A DNA stretch of 64,000 bases from Platycnemis pennipes (taxonomy: Eukaryota > Arthropoda > Insecta > Odonata > Platycnemididae). The notes beneath the pieces were generated by a model. The model was not told where the DNA came from. It worked only from the letters and a program-made list of their open reading frames with translations, and made no database searches. The position numbers and the translations under genes were made by a program. Positions 10,568 through 21,934 of the stretch are shown in pieces (position 1 is the first letter of the stretch; each line of letters begins with the position of its first letter). Location of the stretch: the NCBI GenBank assembly GCA_933228895.1, contig OW121846.1, positions 148,942,746 to 149,006,745 on the forward strand, written 5' to 3'.

Positions 10568-10905
10568 TGATCACTTCCGAAGGTGAATTTCTATCTTAAA
10601 GTGGACTATAATTTGCTATTGCGAAAATTATTAGAGACAAAAGGTTGAGCCACGACAATCTGCCACTCACCGATCGCGTGCCCGACCGACCGATGGCGAT
10701 GCGGCAAGCAGCTGGACTCCACAGGTTTGCTTCTTTCACTTGATCCTCACTGCTCAGCGTTCACAGGTAGACTCACTTACACACTCATTCAACATCCACT
10801 CACTAGGCACACAAACAAATGATAATCGAAAACCGAAGTCCAGTGGCACCGCCAAGTGGTGGCGCGGCTCAACCTTGACAAACCATTTGAAAACACAACT
10901 GAACA
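10568..10905 (-). repeat. BEL 5' LTR (element orientation), contains the promoter
   Basis: This is the upstream LTR of the minus-strand element, 338 bp, beginning TG and ending CA. It should hold the RNA polymerase II promoter and the start of the genomic RNA. It is followed by the primer-binding site, a leader of about 110 bp (10440-10548) and then Gag-Pol. Confidence 0.95.
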
Positions 10906-10910
10906 GCCAG
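10906..10910. repeat. BEL target-site duplication, right copy
   Basis: GCCAG directly after the right LTR matches 4589-4593. Confidence 0.88.
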
Positions 10911-13726
10911 AAAGAGCGCATAGCTCGAGATGGTGAAACAGGATTACTGCTATCGATTTGCGATTTGTAGATAGTCTCCCCGAAATAACTACACTCACGT
11001 GCAAATTACATTGTACAATTATTGAAGATCATTGTCACGATACTAATCTAAGATGATGACAATGAGGAAACGCATTTTTTACGTTAATGCCTAAGTAATT
11101 TTAAAAATTTTGCTACTATGGAGATAAATGTGCAATATCTTCTACTGTCAGTTCGGAGATGACTATTTATCCTTAATTTTAAACAGATGAGTGAAAAGTG
11201 GAGAAGGGTGACTTTGCCAACAAATTTAACACAACACTGAGATAAGTGAGAGAAACCTCTCCTGAGCAAAAGAAAAAGTAAGAGGAAGATGTAACCTGGT
11301 AACAAAATCTAGGACACTGCAGCAGAATGAATTGGAATATTTACAACTAATATCGTCTTTATGATATTAAATGATATGATAATGATATGATATATCTTAA
11401 AAATCTCTCAATCACAATTCTAATTCTTGGACAATATATAAAATGTGTGCTTAGAAAAACCAAAGGCGGATTTACATTTCATTGGTCGAGCCTTCAATAT
11501 GTTAAAAACAATCAATAAGTTGCTGGTGTATCATCAATGCTATTTTTAAATACATTTAAATTTCTTCGCTCTGCAGGTGAGCACATACAACGCCTGAAAT
11601 AAATCAAAGCTAAAAAAAAGTCAAATGTACACGATTCTACTAATATCTTAGAAAATTAATAAGGATAACGATGACAGAGGGAGACTTCGAGCTTTCGACT
11701 AACTGCTGAACACTAATGTTTGAAGATTATCAGCGATTCAAGTGCCCAGCGCTGCGCCGAGAATTTCAGTTTGAAACACTCCTCGGATCAAACGATTAAA
11801 ACTATAGTTAGGAGAAATTAAAAAGTTTATCTTACGTTAGAGCCCACCATGAAACGATTCCGAAAATTGATAGCTGTGTCGGAGAATATAACGCAAGAAA
11901 ACCGAATAGAAATCCATTAATCCTACAACCAAATACATACTATTACTCAAATTATTTTTGATTTAACCCCAGACAAAATATATGAAGATGCACATCTCGA
12001 AGATGCATAAGTGATATGTAGACAAGCAAGTGGGTATTTCTCATGTTCCAATTTTAACTAACGGAAAAGCACATTTAAACATTCAAGGTAGGTACATCCT
12101 TTAAGACGCCAGTATTCAGTAAACGAATGATAAGAATGTATATAGTGAACACTGCAAAAGGATCTTATCTTATTTTACTCTTCTAACGCATCACCTGTAG
12201 CACACTGAGAATCCGGGACCTTTTCTAATAAAGAAAAGAAATTCACGTTGTTTTTTGATAATTCTTTTGCATAAAGTTACTAGTAATTAATTTAAGTTTA
12301 GTGGGGTAAATTTCGGGGAAAAGATGCTAAAAGTATTCAACTTTAATTAAATACTTATGCCGCATGAACTTGAGGAAACTGCTGCAAGCAGAACCTTAAA
12401 ATGCTCAAAAATTAAAATGGTCTGTTAGAGTATAAAACCAATCTCAGAAATAGCAATGCAGATGCCATTCAGGGAAACTAAAAAATTAAATCCCTCAACA
12501 GCCAAAACATTTGGAGTAAAAGAAAAATTCAAAGACATTGGTCTCGATTACCTAGATTTCATAACTTACCAAACACAGGACCAACATTCTTTGCAATCTA
12601 ATAAAAGTTTCATATTTATCGCCGTAACCTAAACATGATGTTACTTTATCGAAAATTCTGAAGTCCAGCAACATAGCACACGGATACACCTAAATCAATA
12701 AGGAGCATAAAGTACATAACCACATATAAAAAAAACGGAGAGCATTAAACCTTGAAGGTGAGAGAAAGTCTGAATAAAGGAAAATCACAGAAAAATCGAA
12801 TATTCATAATGTAAATTAAACACCCTACCTGGAAGCATTTCATCAATGCCAAGAGTATTCATGAAATAACTTAGGTTATAATTTCAATTCTTGCAAATTT
12901 AATGATGAAATGTGGACAAGCTCTATCAGTAGACGTTGAACGTTTGTTCTTACAGCAAAAATCAATCGGTTAAATGTTCCAATTTAACTGCATGGCATTA
13001 GAGCTAAAATGTTTCTCTTTCATGTGAGAAATAATTGTGCGGAACTGAAGTTCTCGTCAATCGAAGCAGTTTCTCACGGAAAATCATATCCTCTAAACTA
13101 ACGAAAGGAAGTTGGAATGACTGATGGGAGGCAAATTTACCGAGAAAAGCTATTACCGTATAAAAATGTGATTAAACTTGGTATTGTTAACGAGAATGCT
13201 TCCATTTAGGAAGTTTTTAGTTGGCAATTTATCAGAAAAAGGCGACAGGTAGAAATTGAAATTCTAGTTGATTTCATGGGCAGTAAAAAGAATTTAAACA
13301 AAAACCTGCACCCAATAACTTCCCTGTCAGTTTAAAAGCTAGTTATTTTCATACGTTACCATGTAAATTAATGTAATTCTGAACTCGCGGCCTCTCGTGG
13401 GATATTATAACTCGGTTGCCTAAAACTTGATATCATGTCTTCACTAAGTATTCATTGAATTCAGGTAGGAAGCAAGTATAAATTCACCCCCGTAGTCGAT
13501 TAAGTATGACAGGAAAAGCATATACTTCCTCGGATCATAATGATCAACATTCCAATTTCCGCAACCCCATTTTCAATAGCATCAGTACTTTTGACATTAA
13601 TTTTGAACTCATCTTCAATACGTCTTGGGGTTGAATTCGAAAGGTAAATTAAAACTATTAATTCATACGGCATGGTAGAACGCAGCAAAACATGTGATGA
13701 TGAAATTAAACGTACTAGCCCCAAGC
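10911..13726. other. Unassigned AT-rich stretch
   Basis: AT-rich DNA with no frame above about 75 residues that resembles a protein and no clear repeat. I see no exon, RNA gene or transposon end here. Confidence 0.45.
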
Positions 13727-15142
13727 CCTGGTTACACGATGAAATTTCTTGTACAATCGCTTGTATGATTGTCTGAACGCGAGAATGAATGCGAAATTGT
13801 ACCATGTAACCAGTCCAAATTGTATCATTGTGTGAAAGACTACAAAAAATAGAACCTGTTCTGCTTTCGTTCCCATAATCATGCAATTTGTGATGTTTTT
13901 TTATTGGTTTAGAGAACTACGTTCGTAGGTGGGCCCTTATGGCCTTCGTGATTCGGTGTGTTTACGTGCGACTGCTGTGATTTTATTAGTTAACATTGCT
14001 ATAAATAGCAAAATTCAGGTATATTTGTGTGATTTACTCTTGTCATGACCTCTGCTACGTTGGGATGTCGCTATGCTGTTTTACTCCTGCAACGTCTGAA
14101 TGACTCCCTCGGAATGTATTTACCTCCCACTTCCCTTAAATCCCCCCAATTCTCCCGTAATCTTCATTATTCACGTCCTGCACAACCCAAGCGAACACTT
14201 TTTACCAAATCGTTAATGCTCACGTTGTCACTGACGTAGAAATTAATTTACATTCGGTACCGACGAATACAAGCAGCATTAAGGAGTGACACGCTTTGTA
14301 GTCAAAATAGCTGTATCGGAGACGAACGATGGGCTCAATACGCTTCCTCTCCTTTGCTCCAATATGCACCAAGTTCCGTAAGGTGTCAAACTGCAAAGTG
14401 CAATAACCATCCCACTCCGTACGTGCTCGTTGTACTCAAGGAATTTTTGTATCGTCGTTAAAGGGTTTTTAACGTAATATATATTATTCCATAAAAGCTA
14501 ACCTATGAATAAGTATACACCTCCAGGTATTTTTCTTTCAGATTGAAGTAGAGGATTTTGCGGACGAGGGGAATAATTCCATCAATCGTGCTGTGGAGAA
14601 TTCTCGTTGAATATATCGCTGACCGGTAGGTTACTATAGTTGCCGAAAATTGTAAGGCTAGCGATAATTTGGAACTATAATTTTATTCCATTAAATAACT
14701 CACTATAACTGCTAATTTAAAATTAAATTAGATCGAGAATTCCTAAAAAAAGTAGAAGTCAAAATAAATGTTACAAACCATGTCTCACATAAACAAAACA
14801 AACCCCACAGGTATACAAAACAACCGAATACGTCGTTTTAGTGACCTATCAGAAGATTTCCCCACGAAAAACTACCTCACACAACTGAAAACAAAGTTTG
14901 ATGTTAATATTGTGCTTCCAAGTAGGCGATAAATAACCCCTGATTAAAACATTACAGTTTGCGCTCTTGAGAAAACAAAAGCATTCGTGTAATGCGTACC
15001 AAGAAACTGCATGAAAAATTGTCAAAATCTCTCACCGTGTAACCACTCCATTCAGATTCTTGAACAGACGATTGTCAAAAATTTAGACAAGATATGAGAC
15101 AAACATTCAGAATTGTACAAGAAATTGTGTCGTGTAACCAGG
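13727..15142. mobile_element. Possible inverted-repeat (MITE-like) element
   Basis: The two ends share a terminal inverted repeat of about 31 bp (13727-13757 and 15112-15142), starting CCTGGTTACACGA and continuing AATTTCTTGTACAAT after three mismatches. Extra partial copies of the terminal motif lie inside at 13804-13813 and about 15045-15055, so this could instead be two short MITEs (about 90 and 100 bp) near each other. There is no coding capacity. No matching target duplication is visible. Confidence 0.45.
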
Positions 15143-15713
15143 CCTCTAGACTTGACGGAGTCGACTCGTAGAGAAAATGGAAATTTATATTTCACTGGAC
15201 GTGACGCTTACGTATTTCCCGTCGTCACCACTAACTGTTACGAGGACTTTGATGATTTTAATGGCACTAATTTAAATGCATTTTGAAATAATGGTAGCGC
15301 CGTCAAAATCAGCAACAATAATCATATATATAGACGTATTTCGATGAAAATAATAGTCACTGCCTAAACACTATACCACTACTGGATGATCATGAACTAC
15401 GATTCGGTGAACGTTATTCAAAAAATAGTCCACCATTTTGACTACCACTGCGTGAAGGCGTCGCATGAACGTCCTGAAACAGCATTTATCCTAAACAACG
15501 CAGCTACATTCGCGTAATTGATTCCACTGCATGAAAAAATTATTACGCCCAGTGCAAAGTTAGCTGAGATTATTGTTGGTCAAAAAACCAGATATGGCGC
15601 TCTTTACAATTCACATTTAAAGAACAAGGGATGAGAGAGATGTGCTCAAAATCCGCCATCTTGGACCCTGTCGATTCACCACGCCGCACACGAGACGCGC
15701 CGCGATCATTGTT
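15143..15713. other. Unassigned stretch
   Basis: AT-rich sequence with no recognisable gene or repeat, lying between the inverted-repeat element and the dispersed repeat at 15714. Confidence 0.4.
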
Positions 15714-16040
15714 CATCTACGGGATACACTGCAAGCCACCTCGAGGGTGTGTGGCAGGGGGTGACGATCACCAAGCATGCATTATAGACATGCAAACATG
15801 TTACTATAGGGTCTCAGGCAACTATATTGTTAGCATCTACATAGTAAATAAGGGATTGGTTGTTAATGCATGCATCATGCGCTACAGACTACTTTAAAAT
15901 ATTTCCCCTACCTATCCCTTTGCTATGCTGCCTATTCTGTTCTCTTATAGTACGGGAGAAAAATAACATTTTGAATCTATCAGTACAACAATCTATCTCT
16001 CTAATCTTATTTATCTGGTTGAATCCAGCATAATACGTGT
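15714..16040 (+). repeat. Dispersed repeat, copy 1
   Basis: This stretch is similar along its length to 58761-59105 in the same orientation. Shared landmarks are CATCTAC, TGCAAGCCACC followed by GAGGGTGTG, GTGACGATCACCAA, GCATCATGCGCTACAGACTA and a closing CATAATACG. The CTGCAAGCCACC..GGTGTG core recalls a repeat widespread in insect genomes at the 3' ends of LINEs; that link is from memory. There is no convincing reading frame. Confidence 0.7.
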
Positions 16041-16099
16041 TAACGATTTCCACCCTAATTGTTATATTAATTTTGATAGACTACTGCACCAATCGTAAA

Positions 16100-16705
16100 G
16101 GACGTTTTACACGGTGAATGATCATGCGAATGAAATCATGCGCATGAAGTTCATGCGTCGTGTAATACGGAAATCTCCTCACATGATTATGCGATCAAAA
16201 TTAGAACATGTTCTAATTTTGATCACATGATTCTTTGAATGATCACGTGATACGAGCGCACGACGTCTGTCTTTGTTGTATGAGCGGGTAGAAGAGGATT
16301 CAAATTACTACTAATTTGAATTCTGAAGTTCAAACTACTTTACTTCAGATCGTCTTAAACCTCATGATCTAGAAATCTTCGTTTAATGGATATTATAATT
16401 ACTAAATATACACCATACTTTATTTAATCTATCACGTATATCCGATGACGCAGACGACGTTATCAAACCATTCCGACCTATTTCGAACATCGATACCACT
16501 GCGTTGTTCGGAAATCTCCCGTGAATCGATATGTACTATCGATAGGCCTAACACTGCCCATCCTTTTTGCACATAACATTCAAGGAAATTATTCGAATGA
16601 TCATTCAAAGTGTAAAACACCCCAAGCGAGAGTAATTTCAGGTCATCACGTAAATTCATTCGCGAATGAATTCATTCGCATGATCATTCGTCGTGTAAAA
16701 CGGCC
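16100..16705. mobile_element. MITE with long terminal inverted repeats
   Basis: The ends are inverted copies of each other for about 45 bp: left GGACGTTTTACACGGTGAAT, right (complement) GGCCGTTTTACACGACGAAT, both followed by GATCATGCGAATGAA. The interior is AT-rich and non-coding and holds a perfect 32 bp palindrome at 16193-16224. No clear target duplication is visible. The element is non-autonomous; superfamily unknown. Confidence 0.7.
16193..16224. repeat. Perfect 32 bp palindrome inside the MITE
   Basis: GATCAAAATTAGAACA is followed directly by its exact reverse complement with no spacer. It lies in the left third of the MITE at 16100-16705. Confidence 0.9.
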
Positions 16706-19700
16706 TGAATAACTTTTAACGACCGTACTGCTCTACGCTTGTTCAAACGCATCGCCTAATTATTGCAACGAACACAATAAACACAGTAAAACGCCAACCA
16801 ATAATGTTCAGGAGAAGCTAAGGCATGCATAATAAATGATTATATGGCACTGAAAGGAATTTCCAAGAGACATAACATCAACTTTACTCGAGACAATAAG
16901 TTTTTAATGCAAGATCAGAAGAACAAATAAATCGTACTAAGACTCACAGCTCCAGCAAGCAGTCGCGTGGAAAACGGCCACATCTCTCCAAATGTTGCAG
17001 GTCATCGGTTGCTTGATGGTGAAGAGAGATGCTCACGGAGCATGAAAAGCGTTTGCAGCATGCCTTCCTAAGCATGCCACCTAAACATAAGAAAACCTTA
17101 ATTAACGTCACGAAATTAGGGAAAGATTCATGGGCACTAAATGCCTTACAAGGTTTACGTGAGATCAAGTCATGATCTACGCCTATAATTAGCTAAAGAG
17201 AGTACCTTGCCTTAATTAGGTGTGCTGAGGTGACCCCCCCCCCCCCCCACCCGGTGGTTGGTCTCGTTAGGCTGTCGTCTCCTGAATGAAGCGACGCCGT
17301 CCTTGTCCAATCCGAAAAAGTGGCGCGGGGAAGGGGGGAATCTGCGCCAATGAGCGCGAATGATTGTAGATTGGCGGGAACCGTTTGCGCCACAGTACTA
17401 GCCTAAAGTACTAGCGGATCCTAACTGCGAGGCGACTCGGGCAAGAACCCTGACTTCCTAGATTTAAAGATGGCGCAACGCCGTTTGCGAAGATAGGAAT
17501 AATCGAAATTTTAACCAACGCTACTGGGAGTAGCATGGGGCTACTGCAATCAACATAAAAATAACTGATCGTGACCGTATTTTTCACCGGAGGTCTATCG
17601 TTTCCATTCATCTTCCATTTGAAAGAAAGGCGTGATTTACCCTCCCCGTTCACTGTACTATGTTGTGCAGAGGAACGAAGCCTCGCAATTGGTCATTCAT
17701 GCACATGATTCAGACCTTCCTAGACTCATACCCAACAAACTTCGCGTGAAATATTTCCTACTTCGAGATTCTCGAAGTAAGCGAACGATTACGCAATAAG
17801 AGTATATGGGCAGGAGAATGAATTTACAAATTAATTATGCAAACATTTTCTGCAGAATTTATTTCTAGCCTTCCTTTACATTTGTTTAAGATTGCCCCGA
17901 ATATAAAAAATTCAAGATTGCCACTAGCCTGATTAAACTTTCAGCTGAAATACTTTGAATCTTCTGAAAGGTGAGGTAGAGTCTATGAGATAAGATACAA
18001 TAATACTCTAATAGGTCAATTAGCGAAGAGCACTGAGGCGAAGGAAAAAAAACGACGTGCTGAGGGCAGGGAGGCTACAAATTGTCACGTGAGCACGCGA
18101 AACTATTATCTGGAGGCCCTCGGGGTGAGGGGTAGCGAGGCTAACCTAATACCGGGGGGAAGGAGTGAGGGGAGGGAGTGAGGTGAGGACGAGGGGTGGG
18201 TGGAAGACTGGCCGTTGCTCTGGCGCGAAATGAATTCAACCACGTTTCGGTTACCTACTTCGCAACAAATTCTGCTGTTGCACATATTTTCTAGATCACA
18301 TCGACGTTCACAGGCTTACAATTATGCTCGTTTCAACCCTTTAGCAAGCGCTAAACATTTATTGCATTGGAATGGCTGAATAAAACGTGCTCAGATCTAG
18401 ATCGCCTGATTAAAATCGTACAATTTTCGGCTGTGTCTAAGCCGCTTAGCGACGCAGATGATTATGAACTACGCGAGTACATCTATTTCATAATCACCAC
18501 CATACGCATCACAAAATAAGTATATAAGAAAAGTGGTCCACCAATCGTGAGCCACGACTTTTTCACATTTATATTTAAAATTCATCGAATGCCAACGAAA
18601 TAACTATGAACCTATTCAAAACAGTAACTTTACAGGAAACCTAGTCGCAAATATTCACTTCTCTGCATTTAAAGCCAGGTGCTTTTGTGTTGGGCTTACT
18701 TCAAACAACGGTGAAGTACTTTTATATATCCCATTAAAGTCATATTTGCCGAATGAGGTTCGATTAATGCTTGATAATCCAAATCGAACAAACTACTTTC
18801 ACTCCTATCTGTTTTGAAAGCGTCGACGCCATGCCTCTGAAATTCACCTAAGCGATTATCTTCCCGGTCGCTTTGATTCACTCACGTTCCCCACCACGCA
18901 CGCCAAGTCACTAAGTATGTTGGGAAATAATTGCAGCCCATCCGAACACTAATTTTGACGAAACATCAAGCACAACAAAAATGAACGCAGGCCTTCGCCA
19001 CAAGCCACGCCAAGTTTCCTGACCGGAAGCCGTCCATCTTGAATCCATTGCATACAACGGCGAAGGAGCAGAAAAGGAATTCGTACAGGCTTTAACTACC
19101 ACATAAATCACTCCAGACAACTAGCACTAACTTAGCAAAAAATACCCAGACTGACGCAGCAAACTTGAAAATTCCTATAAATTATTAGAAAAATCATTCA
19201 CACTTCCTATGCCACGACACTAAATCACACGCCAGGGCACCGCGATGCCTTCTGTACTGAAGAAGATGACCAAGACGAACACAAAACACTTTCATACAGT
19301 AACACAGCATAGCACTTCAAACACAGACGAAATTCAATGCACATAAGCAATTCAAAATCCAAAGAGCCGTAATGAACAATAGTATGCATGCGTTAAGTAG
19401 TAATTATAACACTCAGACGATTAATCAATTGCCAATTTAATTACAGCGATGCGTAAAATTACTCACCACTTAAGCAATTGGAGAACGGGGGCTCGATGGT
19501 TCATTTTCCTGGCGATGAGGAGAGCCGTCGAGGATGATCGCATGGAAAGCAGCCAGAATCTTTTTCCCATTAAAATCCAGCGATAGAAAAGGAGAGCAGA
19601 AAAAATTCATCCATCAGTAATTTAATAATGAGTGATAATGATCAGTAAGATATATGAGTCATGAACTAATGACGACATTACGGTATTATTGCGTTAAAAT

Positions 19701-21886
19701 CTCAGCAAATTAGCGATGAATAAGATGCATACCCTTATGGCGCAGGAAGTCTTCCAAGTACGAAGCACAGACCTCGACAGCTCGTCAGATACTAGCGTCT
19801 CCCTAGTGCTAAAGCGCTGCCCACTGGCCAAGCTGCGATAAGAAGGGGATGACGTGTGAGGAGGATGATTGCGAGTCTAACGTGTAGGTCGACACGTGAT
19901 GATTCGGAAAGGGTCGGGGATTGCTACACACACACTGTTTCAACTTGCCTCCGAATGCGAGGGGAACGGACCCCACCTGCCACCGCCACCACCACCCCCC
20001 ACTCCCCACCAACCCTCTCACCCCCCTTCAAGATGGCCCTTTCCCAGCTCCTGTGGAATCTGTCTCCCGCAAGGGCAGCGAGGGAGACGTCACCGTTGCC
20101 TCTGCCGGTATCGACCGAGTTGAATGGAGTAGAGGGTAGCCACGCTGCGCAGTAGCCACGGCGCATTAGATTTTACCTTTGGATGCTCGGGAATATTTGA
20201 TCATGGACCCATCTTCTCCAGGGAAAGACGTGGTAGGGGAACTTCGGAAACAAGCTTGCGCAATATTCCTTATCTTCCAAGGCTTTACAATGTGAAGAGT
20301 TGGAGGGCAAACCATCTCTCGCTTGCAACAAATGTCAGATCTTTCATGTCATCATTCATGGCTCGGATTTCACTTCGCTGTGAGAATTGTGACTTTGTCA
20401 CTTTCTCACGGTGAAGTCGATTCCATTTTAGTTCCGTGAGCAAAAAGCTTGAGTACTAACTGGGCATATTTCTCCAATTGAATTTTGGAAAATACACTTT
20501 CCTTAGAAAATACCTTTCGAAATATAAAAAAATTGTAAAAAATCAGATACTAAATCCTGTTGGCATTTACTCCAACTGCTCTGTTTACAGTGTAACCTGC
20601 TGCTTAAGACAAACATGTTCGTACAATGGCAGCGATTTCTATTAATGTACTCTTTTTAACACCTAAATTTTGAATGCAATCTAATATAACGTCTTGATTA
20701 TGCATAAACCGAATTCCAGAAACGCGAAGGCAGTGTACCTAATGCCATAATGCTGGACGAGTGGGTTAACTCAGGCGCAGAGGAGTGCTATAATTGGAGC
20801 AGAGCAAATGTATATATATATTATTCAAGTTTTCCATCGTGGTTTTTACCCTGTGCACTATGGGACTAAGCCATGAGAGAGGCAAAAGGAGTGCAAATTT
20901 AGAATTAATGATTGAGGAAAGGTAGGGAATTTCTGTGGACAGAATGAGTGACAAAATACTAGAGATATTGGAGTAAGAAAGATTTTTAATGTAGGGATTC
21001 GTAAGGCAGGCTGGACAAAGTCGAAGGGGTCCTAACAGCGTAAAGATTGAGAATAATGCGTAGGAAAGTGATAAACAGGGAGGAGGAGAATTTGACGGAT
21101 CACGAAAATTATGATTATTCAAAGATAGAGCTGGTTCCTCTTTCTCTAAGATAGAGCTCTTTCTTCATCTTGATTATGGAATAGTGAATTGAGTGCCGTT
21201 ACAGAATGTTTTTTTCTATCTTATTTTATTACACACTTTTCCCTGCACATATTGATAACACTCCACCCATGCGTATTTTCTCTTAACTGTGGTCATTTTC
21301 GGTGAAATTTTCAAGAATATGAACCCAGCGCTGTTTACAAAACTTTCCCGATTTGGAGTAAACTATTCTTCTCGTACATATAATTAGTTAAACTTGAATA
21401 TTAATGTCATTGATATTTTTTTAATTCTTCTCTACTCTTTCGACCGCGCCTTTTCTATAAAGACCCACACCGTTGTGTCCGCTGTCTCCATGGTTATATT
21501 GCTTGCCATTGAGGGCGAGCCCGTGGTGTCGACGCTAGGAAACCGTGACGACAATCAGCCAAGTCGCCTTCAATAACCACTAGCGGGGCACTTGAGGTAG
21601 GGTCATGAGCAAACAGTCCGGAAGGTGTGAAAACCCTTTGGACGGCGCACGGCCTGTCCGGCGCCGATTAGGGGTTAACCGATAAAAGAATTGAGTGGAA
21701 GTAGAAGTATCGATTTCTTATCTACCAATACTTGAGCTTTAATTACCATGACTGATGTGTGAACACTATACATTTTAAATGTTATGCTTACAAGAAATGG
21801 AAGGCTTATACTCTTGGCTACTATTGCTTCAGAAGGCAGGAGTGCCATATTCCCATTGCTATGTTTGTCATGCTCGATGCTATAGG
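16706..21886. other. Long unassigned stretch
   Basis: No supported gene. It contains a run of 15 C at 17234-17248, a 19 bp near-palindrome at 17760-17778 (ACTTCGAGA, one base, TCTCGAAGT), a G-rich block at about 18110-18205, and a GC-rich C-tract region at about 19800-20160 that produces overlapping frames in all phases. None of the frames resembles a known protein. Confidence 0.4.
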
Positions 21887-21934
21887 TCTTTAATGCATTG
21901 CATCTTTAATGCATTGCATCTTTAATGCATTGCA
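21887..21934. repeat. Three exact 16 bp tandem repeats
   Basis: The unit TCTTTAATGCATTGCA occurs three times head to tail without change. Confidence 0.92.

Larger units (their letters stand above)
4594..10905 (-). mobile_element. Complete BEL/Pao LTR retrotransposon
   Basis: A full-length element of 6312 bp lies on the minus strand, bounded by two 338 bp direct repeats (4594-4931 and 10568-10905) that begin TG and end CA, and by GCCAG target duplications. Between the LTRs are a primer-binding site, one uninterrupted Gag-Pol frame and a polypurine tract. The domain order (Gag, zinc knuckles, protease, RT, RNase H, integrase, C-terminal DUF5641-like region) is that of the BEL/Pao superfamily (Belpaoviridae). 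There is no envelope gene. By eye the LTRs differ at about 9 of 338 positions (about 97% identical), so insertion was fairly recent. An intact frame, LTRs, PBS and PPT suggest it may still be competent. Confidence 0.96.

Noticed and set aside
4594..10905. Endogenous retrovirus with an envelope gene
   Set aside because: There is no envelope-like frame between Pol and the 3' LTR (4945-5273 is non-coding).
17760..17778. Heat-shock element
   Set aside because: The near-palindrome contains TTC and GAA units, but the spacing does not give three proper alternating units, and no gene is nearby.
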